From Hypomesus transpacificus (Eukaryota; Chordata; Actinopteri; Osmeriformes; Osmeridae), in assembly GCF_021917145.1 (NCBI RefSeq), contig NC_061072.1, positions 10,061,805 through 10,125,804 of the forward strand: a stretch of 64,000 nucleotides of DNA. The letters run 5' to 3'. Positions 36,848-47,719 of this stretch are shown piece by piece; position 1 is the stretch's first letter; each line of letters starts with the position of its first letter. The notes under the pieces are model-generated. The model was not told the DNA's origin. It did no database searches and saw only the letters and a program-made list of their open reading frames with translations. A program made the position numbers and the translations under genes.

Positions 36848-39500
36848 GTTGGATTTGTTATGAATTGCAAGGTGGCTCTTTCTGACCTTAAAAAAACAAG
36901 GAAGTGGAATAAATATTTCAATACATTTTGATACTAGGTAGAAAGGTCAAAATATACCAATGTTTTTGAATTTGAATTATTTTTGTAAATTAATTTATGT
37001 ATATCCTTATCATTGTAATAAAACAACAACTTATGTCCTAGCCACATACAGTGGCTTTAAAAAAGGTGAAGGAAACACTGTATGTATGCTAATCGTGCTA
37101 AAACCAGTTTTCAGCTGTCGTGCCATAATCTACTGGACTGCAGTATGGGCTCTGCAAGTGACTCTCTTTTTGTTCCTACTACACAGTCAATTTACCCAAC
37201 AAAGGTCACAGCAATAAGAAGACACTATAATTAGTCCCAACCAAGTCCCAAGGGACAGGTCATATCTAGTGGAGGAAAGGAAGAGATGTTGCACGGAGAT
37301 AGGAAAATGGGTGAAAAGGGGACTAACCAGGATGTATGCCGAGCAAAAGAGAAACAATTATGAGCCAATTCCCACACATTTCAATAGTGTTGTGTTTAGT
37401 GTCCTGGAGAGTGCAAAATAACATGTCAGACGCAGTGCAATATGGGAATCTATCTATAGCGCTGAAAATGGGTTGGGAATGCTTACTCATATCAATTGTA
37501 TACATTGTCAGTAGTATACAGTTTTGATCTTGGATTCGTGCCATAAGAGCTGAGCTAGGCTTCAGACACAAGGCATCCACTGTTGTGGACATGCTGTATG
37601 CATGAGGCGAGGGGGCTGGGCTTGAGGATGTTACATCACTGCATATCTTGACCATATGTGGACCAACCATATATAGACCCCTGCAATACACCCTGCCCTA
37701 TGTCTATGTCGAAATCTATAGGCAAAGTTCTCAATCATGGTTGAATTAACTGTCAAGTGTGAGGAGTCCTTGAACCAAGATAATCTCAATATAATACATT
37801 TATTTAATCCATTATCCTCCAGGCTTTATGGGCTGGAGCATTTTAGCATCAACAGCGTTCTAAGCCTAAATGTGCAGATTTGCAATGGTGCAGTCCCAAA
37901 CAAAATCCCATAATGAATCAGGTCAAATGTTGTCTGGAATACATTTGTTAAACTGCCACAAATATTGAATGGTCAAGACTAGGCTACAGCAAATAAAAAA
38001 CAATACAAAAACGACTAGTGTTAGTCGATTGTGATGAAAAAGTAAACAGCACTGAGGCATACCAGTTTATAGGCCCAGTTACAGTAATAAATATTTCTCA
38101 ACGGCCTGCATGAAATAGAATGGAAACACATCTTGCACATGCCAGTACAACTCTTACGCATCTATGCAGATAACCGAAGACCCTCTCTATTTCCACAGTC
38201 GCTGCCTTGTCATTGGGCATATTAAGTGACTAAGCTATCTAAATATACACCCGAAGATCTATTCTCGAACGCCACTGACGCCAGGACATAGGCTATCCTT
38301 GAAAGTCCTAAAGGAAACCTACACTACCCTCCGATTTCAATGCATGTATCCTGGCGTTATTGTTTGAGAGCCAATTTGACATTAGACACAATCGAAATGT
38401 AAAATCAAATCATACACGCACACAGATACAATACGATTATATGACAAAAAAATATATACCGGTAAACATGTGATTCAAATGGTCAGCTATATGCCCCTCG
38501 TCTCGAATGGTTGGTGCCCGGTTACCGCATCCTTGTATCGGCAACGGGACATTTGCTTCGCCTCGCCGGGTAGCGGGGGCAGATGGATCAAGTGCATTCC
38601 AACTCCCCTTCCACGGGCCGTCAAAACCAAGGAGAGCGCAAGCCTCGATGACGTCTAGGCTGCTGCCCAATGACGTGACAACAATGTGCGGACTTTGAAG
38701 GCGGCTCGTGTTCATCCAATGAGCTTCAATTGCGCGGTAGACTATAATGTGTACTGCCCGAACAGCAGTGGTCTATAGAACATATAATTTCAGTTGAATT
38801 AAATAGATGAAATGATTGCATACATTTGAATTCACCGTCAATTCAGTTCAGTCACTCTAGACAATAATTGGACACCTCTTGAAAGAAAAATCAAGCCATA
38901 TCAATGAAAAAATGTAAGCCTACTTGTAAAGACCAGGCAATAGACTGCATAACAACATGTAGCAGGACAGTGAATGCACAGAGTAGGCCTATAACCTTAT
39001 GTCAAAAATAACCTTCTGTGTGACCTCACTGGTCTCTTTATTTTGATAACAGGGCAATATAGGTCAGGATTATCTTGTGTAAAGTTACTGTTAACACAAC
39101 CCTATCTTGAGCTGGTCAAGGTCCTTCAGTAGTTCCCTGCAGTATTGACTTTCAATCATTTTTTGAATTTAAATCAGTACAGAATGTGTACCTTCTTCCT
39201 TCTTCAACCATGGTTGTTATGTAAGCTATTCAATCTGAATCTCCTCATTTAAATGAAAGATGTAGAGAATATCTATTGATAAAGCTGTTCAATCAGTTGT
39301 ATATTTTTTTATATACCCAGGACAAGACTGGAAAAAACATGTGTGTAAGAGTTAAATACCTGTATAGCCTACTTAGTGGCTAATAAATAAACAAATTCTA
39401 TAAGTAGGCTTCATGTCTACCTACAAGTTTGAGGATTCTGGGGGAGATACCAATACTCTGTTGGATATGTACATGTAAACACACACACACACAAAGAGAC

Positions 39501-39543
<43 letters not shown>

Positions 39544-40200
39544 GAGAGAGAGAGGGGGGGGGGAAGAGAGAAATAGACTACAGCAGAAGCAGAGTAAAGA
39601 TTAGTGTGTGAGTTAATCTTTCCAATGTAGCATGTCTAAGCCTATTCCAATGTCTATTACCGATTAACAAACAACTCTAAGTTCTGTGTAACTCTATAGC
39701 ATTCACTTGGACTACAGTGAGTCTCTCTAAAGAGCTCAGCTTGGATAAAGCTACTGTAAATGTCCAATAATAAGAATAAATTGCATTTATATTGAGCTTA
39801 ATCTGCGTCGAATGTACTGTTGGGCTCCAAGATTGGCATGTGTTGTCCTGTGAACTCTACCAGTACAAATATGACTTTGGGCACTCATATTTTTTGTAAT
39901 TTTTGAAAGTTAATATTACATATTTACCATAAGATACCATAGGATACAAATTAAAAAATCAAATGAGATTTGTCAAAATGCTCCCCTCACACGTGAGGCA
40001 ATGATGACCTCTTGTGGCAATACTGGTAGGCTTTATGGTTACAGTTTCACTTTAGGCAATGTTTTAAAAGCGTGATACGACGGACACAATAAAAAATGTA
40101 ACGTGGAACGAAATGCTATACGGAGATAGTTTATATTAACTGCTGTTGTAAATGTACAGATAGGACTACACTTTTTCCTTACGTCATCATCACCCAACGG
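36848..40200. other. Interval between PHOSPHO1 and the IFI35/DTX3L-like gene
   Basis: No protein-coding exon was recognised. The 38480-38700 stretch is richer in CpG than its surroundings and ends, on the minus strand, in a possible donor at about 38461; it may be the PHOSPHO1 promoter and first exon. A GA-rich tract with a short G run lies at about 39496-39564. Confidence 0.5.
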
Positions 40201-40209
40201 CGTAAGCTT

Positions 40210-40221
40210 ACTTTCAGTTTC
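40210..40221 (-). promoter_or_regulatory. Interferon-stimulated response element (ISRE)
   Basis: On the minus strand the sequence is GAAACTGAAAGT, a full match to GAAANNGAAA. A weaker relative (AGTTTCACTTTA, one mismatch) lies at 40043-40054. The ISRE is about 35 bases before a consensus donor (CAG/GTAAG at 40255/40256), which probably ends a non-coding first exon of the gene starting at 40815. STAT1/STAT2/IRF9 and IRF factors bind this motif; induction here is inferred. Confidence 0.65.
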
Positions 40222-40814
40222 AATTCTTGATAACACAGACACTCAGGTTCGACAGGTAAGTCTATTTTCAACAGTAAAATGCTAGGTTATATATGTTGAG
40301 GTTCCTTATGCACTTCATATGACAGAGGAAAAAAAGATAAAAGGAAGCAGTTCAAGTTGAGACACTCGATCAACTATAGCCTACTTGATACGTTATTTTG
40401 TTGTACAATTATTTGTTCATAAACTGGAAGTAGGAGGCTAGCCTATAGCCTACAATAGTGGGTATTTTCGTCATGCAGTGTTAGAAGAGAAAATTAGGTA
40501 TCTCATGATTTGTGCTGTTCATATTTCAGATTTGTCTATGTGCAAGTGCACAGGTAATGGCAGTCTCGTTGCCATGTTGAGGAAGTTTTAGTGTTATAGC
40601 AAGCACTATAATTAAGTAGCCAACGCCTTGAAATATTCTCAGCATTCTTAGAATATTACATAATGTGTCCATTGATATAACGTGCGGCATTGAAACCACT
40701 GGTTATTCTGAATATTACAATGACTGTAATACAGTTTATCATCAGTTGTATTTCACTGTTTAGGCATATGAACTACCTTTGCATATCTGTGGATCTTGTA
40801 GTTCATAAACAAGG

Positions 40815-43800
40815 ATGGATGATCGTACTATTAGAGTGTGTGGGCTACCTGTAGACATCCCCAAGAACAGATTATCGGATAAACTGAAGATTCATTTCCT
40901 GCGGAAGAAAAATGGAGGTGGAGATATTTCATCTATCACATTTTCCGAGACAACACCTGACATAGCCCTCATCACTTTCACGGATTGTGGAGGTGAGAGA
41001 TCAACTTGCTTAAACATTAACCAAGGAAGTTTGATGGTATAATAGAAAACATTGACAATAAGGTATATTGAATAAAGATTGCAACAATGCATTTGCATGT
41101 TGAAGCACAACCTCTGGAACCGCACTGTAAATACAACTTTATGTGAATGTCAAATACTTTGTTTTTCAGTTGCTCAGAGAGTGATTAGTCATGGCTTTCA
41201 AACATTATCAGTGAATGACATACAATACACAATGACATTAAGTATGCTCCCAAAAGAAATGGACCCAGATGAGGTAAGAAGTGTAAGCGTTTCACATGTG
41301 AATCAAAATGTTCATGCAATATTGCAATAGCTAATTTTGTATGGTTTTATCTCTAGATTTTCATTGATATAACAGTGAAAGTGGACTACAGCAAATTGCC
41401 GGGGGGAAAGAAAGCACTATCCAACATTTTAGTCAACTTCCCTGGCCTAAAAATGAACTTTCAACCGAGTGATGACCTATGCATTCTAAATGGACCGTAC
41501 TCAGAGGTCCAGGCACTGATTAAGTATATGCTGAGTGTGATGAACTCAAAAAGCACTCAGGATATACAGTTACATCGATCAGAAGTCCTAAGTGATCAGA
41601 AAAAATACCACTCCACCAAAAGAAAAGTGAAAAGTCAAAGTGAGAATGAGTTTGCTGAACAGTGTTGTGGAGTTGATATCTCAAAATGTTCTAGTTCAGA
41701 GAGGAGTCATATCCCACCACACCAAGCGTCTTCCACTAACCGCAGTGTGGCATCAAGGGCTGGAAAGGCAGAAACATCACAAGAAGACTTCTCCATGATT
41801 ATAGATACTGACATCTTCCGCTACCTCCAGCATTGCTCTAAAGAGTACAAGAGCATCCTGGATCAACATGGAGTAGAAGCACTGGATGTAACCACCAAGG
41901 ATATCACCACCCTCTACCTGCAACTCCAGGCGGGAATTGATGGGGATGTGGAGTGCATGCAGCGAGCACATGTGGAACTGGGTAGCTTGTACGAGAAAAC
42001 AGAAGCACAGCTTCGAAAGGTTTCGCTTCCCAAGGGAGGTCTCCCAATTCAGGGGCTCCAACAAGCCCTCGATGTCGTTCTTCAGACGTTCCCAGATCTA
42101 ATGATAAATGAGGACAAGGTCAATGTGTATTTAGTCGGTAGTGGGACTGATGTGTCAGAGGCTAAGCAGTTCCTAATGGACATAGAGGCACCGACAGATG
42201 AGCATGGTCGAGATAAGATCAAACTTCCTAATAAATTTGTTCATCCCTCTGGAACTGTATCCCTGTCCTATATGCCGGAAGCCCAAGTCAATCAGCATCA
42301 CCGAAACAGAGGGGCAGAGGAGAAAATGGACACCAATTTTGAGAAGGTAGTGAGTTCTGATAAATCAAAAAGTGCTTTTAGATTCAGCTGGGGTGAGGTC
42401 AAAACTCCTGAGGATGATCTGACGTATCCTCTTTTGATCACGAAACCGAATGAAAAAGAAAATCTGAGCCTTGACTGTAGACCAGTGTCAAAGATCATGA
42501 GTTCGAAGGTACAGTCATCACTTTCAGCTTACAGGCCAGAGGATATCAAGCCCTTGATTGAAACCAGAGAAGACACGCCATTTATGAGGAATGGACCTGC
42601 CTACACAAACAGACTTACATTGTCAAGATCTTCAAATTCAAACAGAGCCAAATATGCCGTCAACTCTGGTGAATTGCAGAGTAACTCACTGGACTTTGTA
42701 CCCACATCTGTTTACAACGCAGCACCGACAAATTCAGTCGAGCAAACAAAGTCAGGTTCCACTCAGAGGAAGGTCAATAGTTTTTCTGGAACAGAAAAAG
42801 GAAATGGAAACACAGACCACTTAGGTGCGTATTTACAGGGAAAAATGCCAAGCTGCAACTCCAGCAGCCAGAAACCTGTGAGGTGTTCGAAAACTTCAAT
42901 CTTCAGTGTAGATGTGGAGGTGCCCAAAACTAAATGGCTATACCTGAAACAATTTTACCCCACAGAAATAGAAGATTTAACCTCTGACTTGCAGATGCTT
43001 GAAGATAATGCAAGAGGAAAAGAGACTATCCTCAACCTCAGAGGAGCAGACGCCGAAAACGTTGGAAAGACTCAACAGGGGTTGAAAGAACTGGTCTCCA
43101 AAATGTGTGAGGACTTCCATACCGAAGAACTGTTGAAGGCACATGTTGGTGTGTCTGACTCTAAGACTGTTGAATATGCATGTTCTGTCGTAAAAGATAC
43201 ATTTGAGAAAGTGCTGATCTTACAGATGACCAGAAGCATTTTTGTCTTGGGCCCCAAACTAGATTGCCAAGATGCAATGTTGGCCCTCAAAGAGTTGTTT
43301 CTCATTGGATCTGAGGGGGGGAAGCCTACTCCATCAGAGTCACCTGTTTTTAAGCTTCGACAGGAAACAAAGCAAAATGAAGATTTTTCAAAAGGAATGG
43401 CTACCGAAACCTTGGCAGCTAGAACCAATAAAGAAAATGCAGTGAGTGCAGCCTTGTGTCTTTGGTGCCAAGGAAAAGTCAACCCTCACTGCAGAATGTG
43501 CTGCCATTCAGATTCAATTGATGTGCAAAGCTCCCATAACAAGCACAGTGAAGTAAACCAACGTAAATACAAACCAGTTGGACGCACAGTTGAGAAACCT
43601 GCTCTGCTTTGTGTTTGTGGGAGCACAGCAGAATCTGTAACCTTGATGGCTTGTGGACTGAACTTATGTTCAAACTGTAAGGAGAAAGTACATTCCAAGT
43701 GCAGGGTATGTACTAAACCTGAGGAGAGTGTCAGTGGGATCAGGGGCACCATGAGCTTTACAGAAATGTCCTTCAGTCTGGCTGGGCACCCCAGGGATAT

Positions 43801-44541
43801 GACACGGAAGATAACATATACTATTCCTGATGGCATCCAGGGGGTGAGATAAATCTGTTATTTAATCTTGAAGATTATGCCTTTTTTTAAGTTTATTTGA
43901 AATGTGTTTGTAATTTCTGTGCAATTTTAAATATATAACACCTAAAATTCTCAATTATAAGATCCATGAACATTGATTTTCAAGAAACTCACCAATGTTC
44001 AAAGTGCAAAATAACATATTTGACCAGATCAGTATTTATCAGTAAAATATTGCAGGCATTGACATACTGCACATATACATCCATGCCACTTCTGTTACCT
44101 ATTTTACCAGGCAGACCATCCAAACCCTGGTTCAACATTCAAAGGGGATATATTCCATGCCTACTTGCCCATGAATGAGACAACCCATAAATTAGTGTCG
44201 TCCCTAGAGCAGGCTTTCCATCAAGGCATCACCTTCTGTGTGAGAGCTACAGACTACGAGGACAAGGTCACTTGGGGGAGAACCATCCCACACAAGACCA
44301 ACATCGAAGGAGGAAAATCCAAGTAAGTCTTGACCTGGCAGATGGAAAAAGTGTTCAGCATGTAACAATGAAAGTGCTTGAGTCCACTAGTACAAACAAA
44401 GTGCACATCCGACACTCATAAATGACCTTTGTCTTCTGTTGTTTGCTGTGCAGGAATGGGTTCCCAGACTCCAGCTATCTAAAATGCTTATCTGAGGCAT
44501 TGACATCTCAGCTTGTTAAAGAGAGCAAACATCTCAAATAA
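40815..44541 (+). CDS. IFI35-NID / DTX3L-like protein with degenerate RING and Deltex C-terminal domain
   Basis: Exons 40815-40992, 41170-41273, 41357-43843, 44111-44322 and 44454-44541; phases agree, giving 1022 residues. The N-terminus (about 5-90) resembles an IFI35/NMI NID or RBM43 RRM-like domain: DKLKIHF, KNGGGDI and GVAQRVI echo human IFI35. Repeated KH/RRM-like segments follow (for example 95-165, 240-370, 650-770), as in the DTX3L middle. Two cysteine clusters come next: C795, C798, C806, C809, then C846, C848, C860, C865, C868, C876, C879. The second is RING-like, but the usual zinc-binding histidine position is Leu862 and the first pair is C-x-C. From about 887 to the end is a Deltex C-terminal domain (DGIQ, DHPNPG, AYLP, HKT, GFPDSSYL). 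DTX3L is an E3 ligase partner of PARP9 in interferon and DNA-damage responses; activity here is uncertain. The gene sits beside VAT1 and RND2, where mammals have IFI35. Confidence 0.88.
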
Positions 44542-45002
44542 AGAAAACCTGAAAATTCTACTGACCAAATTTTCTGAAAATTCTACTGTATCTTACCAAA
44601 TATAATCTTGAAAGTACCTGATTGTGGTAGACTGTGGCAATGTAGAGCATAGCCTCAATGCACTTCTAGGACCATGCTAAACTGTCCTTCTCATCCATTT
44701 TTCATGAATTGTCTCCAGTGAATGTCCTAGACTTGTTGCCTTTTTGGAGGAAGGGATACCTCACTAAATTGCTTCTCCAGAAGTTTCTTCAAATTTTTTA
44801 TTGGGAGTTTTTCCTGTTCTTGTCTAAGGGTATGCGTTTGATATCTGATCTTTATCTGTGAGAATCTGTAAAACACTTGTGACATTCACTCTAAAAGGGG
44901 CCATACAAATACAAAGTTACTTTACATTTGTATATCACATTGATTGTGAATGTATACATCAATGATAAAATATTATGCCTTATTGTAAAACTTTACAATA
45001 AA
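44537..45002 (+). terminator. Polyadenylation signals of the IFI35/DTX3L-like gene
   Basis: One AATAAA overlaps the stop codon (44537-44542) and another lies at 44997-45002 after a TA-rich tail. The second is the more likely end of a roughly 450-base 3' UTR. Confidence 0.4.
44690..44925 (+). repeat. Degenerate dispersed repeat in 3' UTR
   Basis: The order GAAGTTTCTTC, TATTGGGAGTTTTTCCTG, then GGGGCCATACAAATACAAAG resembles the common fish element whose tail reads GGGAGTTTTTCCTTG and later CTATATAAATAAA. It lies in the presumed 3' UTR of the preceding gene. Confidence 0.5.
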
Positions 45003-47719
45003 GTCACATATATTCAGTGTAATGAGGGTGTATAGAATAATTTATTTGAAATGCCTTCTGTTACCATAACTGACTTTCAAGTAACAACACAGGCATTGTA
45101 ACTGCACTCTTATTTTCTTATGAGTGACTCCCAATTGTGTAATCTGTACTGTACTGTAGGTGGAGCACTTGTAAAAAAAGAAGAAAAAAATCAATGCGAA
45201 TTTGTACACAATATTTTGAACCGATCAAGTACTGAATAAGTTCACACACTAACAGGTTTACATATTGCAGTTTGCACAGAGTCAAAAGACATAATATGTC
45301 ACACATGCGTTTGGCATTTATTCTTTTCAGAAAACATTACAGATAAGGCAACAGGGCGATAGGGCACCAGTGCAGGAAAGCATTACAGGATATTGTGACA
45401 AGCAGATGAAGTGGTTTAACCTAGTTTCAAGCTTTGCCGAAAAAAAGTTCAATACTTAGAAGCAGATACGTGTTTTACAAAAAGGACCGTTAATAGTGCC
45501 GTTTGTGTAAGAGTAAATACTTGGAAGAATCATATTTGGCAAACATTTTCCGAAAATTTTGTTTTCAGCACCTAAACCATCACTTTAGAGCTCCACAATA
45601 GAACCACCTGATGTACTACTTGTATTTTAGTACACAATTCTAAATAAATAGTAACTATTTCCAAGTTACAATCCCATTCCCCTTCATCTGACATGATTCC
45701 AGCCAGGTCTTAGCTCACACCAGGCGCTCGGATGCCAGGAAAAATAAGGAATACAATTTCAGATCATACAGGAGGAAAACCAAACAAATGAAAACATGGA
45801 CGGGAACATTTTACATTTACTTATACATTTCCAACAAAACAAATGTTTAGATCAAAACAGCGATAGCAGTGCTCTACGGTGAAGGCTTGTAATGTGAAAG
45901 TGGCTTGGAGTGGAATGTGTTGAGCTGGTGTGGTTTGGGGAGACAGGCTTCCTATTTCCCTCCCCCTCTCACTCTCTGCTGCCCCACAGCAATGAGTTAC
46001 AGCCACAGCTGGAAAGAACATCTGCTTCCTCCACACTTCTATTTCATATTAACCATTTGGAGTCATTTATCTTAGCCACTAGATACAGATCCACGGATGT
46101 GAAATGGAGCACTATGAAGTCATCACAAAAACATTGAAACCACAAGATTGCATCAGACAAAAATACTATGAACTGCGATGCATATGTGGGTCTTGTAATG
46201 AATATTGGAAACTTAAAGTATAGGAAAACAATCCTTATGAATCAGTTATACTGTAGGATTGTATAGGATTGAAATATGAATGTTGAAAGACCCAATAAGC
46301 AAGCACAGTTGAATTAGCAATCATGTGGTTTGATACAAAAGTCAAGTATATTCCCCATTCTGCTGTTCCAAAGGTCAGTGGGGGTTGATTGACCTGGAAG
46401 AAGGCAGGGTTAATCCTTGAGTCACACAGAAACAACCTGGGATTTACTCACAAAGTAGAGGAGGCACTGTAATTACTGACAAGCCAACAAGTACCAATAA
46501 AGATGAAGAGTAACAACAGAATACACTGAGGGTATAAGTACAACAAAGTGGGATCAGTGTCAACTGCCAGAAAACCTTTACACACAAGGTCAGTTAAGCA
46601 TTGTTGAAATTGTTAAGCATTGAACAAGGCAAAGGAAGTCCAATTTCTCACTCTTTTTTTGTTTTTACGTTAACTGTCAAGAAAAAGGAAAGGGGAAAGT
46701 TGGCTTGCAATTGATTTGGCACACATTTGGTCAGGAAAATGCAATCAATCAAATTACAATGTAACACTGGTCTTCTGGTTCTCTTTAGATGGCCAAATCA
46801 CATAACACAAATACTGTATGTATCTATTCAAACACATGACACTAAAAGAGAGCATGCAAAATGAAACATCAAAATCTCTCTAATACAGATAAACACGCAA
46901 ACACACAAACTGTAGATGTACTAGACACAACCATCTAAACATCACACACTTTCCATTAAACAGTGACACGTTTTTTTAAGAAGACCGGCTTTCCAATTCA
47001 TAGTTTAAACACAATTTCTGCAAGCTAGATCAAGAAGAGCATGCAATACGAGTTGGATATCAGAGGGCTACTTAAGTGTCTTGACTGTAACGGCTAAGAG
47101 AAGTTGGAACGCCTAACTCATTTTTTCCATTGAAGGCTGCAGTGGTGGAGGCTATAAAACAAATAACAAAGCCTCTTGTCCGAGGATCTTTCTTACAAAC
47201 CAAAGGGTTCACAAATAGACTTAGGTCAATTGTTTCAGCAAGACAAGGCCACTAGTTTCATCAGACAAGACAGGATCAAATACAGTAATACTGTCTTATA
47301 TCTGAGGTGTCCTTGATTTGGTTTACCAGAATAATTAAACTAATGGAACTGTCCCATAAGTTAAAATACTTGGGTAAAACAACTGCACCACAAATAGTGT
47401 CAAATACATAAATCTTTCACCCAGGTCTATCAGTAGGTTATATGCTGGACAGTCTAAATAGATACTGCCCCTGAACACAAATGAACAGCTACTATTTAAA
47501 TTTCAACAGTAATAGGTCACATTTTAACTCACTGGTCATAGACCTGCAATTAGGGGCAACATCATCCTATATATGAGAAATAAACAGCATACACATTGTT
47601 AGCAAAGTTTAGCCCATTGTCACTTTTTTGTTTGTTTTTTTTGTTAGGGTAAATAGGTAACTATGGCATAGAGAAGATCTGTAGGTAGAGGTGCTTAATA
47701 ATTTTATTCAACAACTATC
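45003..47719. other. Convergent intergenic region, possible VAT1 3' UTR
   Basis: No coding sequence was seen. The part nearest VAT1 may be its long 3' UTR; a minus-strand AATAAA at 47703-47708 lies only about 12 bases after the stop, so the true end is uncertain. Confidence 0.45.

Noticed and set aside
38437-38715. 92-codon minus-strand frame as an extended PHOSPHO1 N-terminus
   Set aside because: No resemblance to the family and no phase link to the coding exon shown; kept only as a possible 5' UTR exon.
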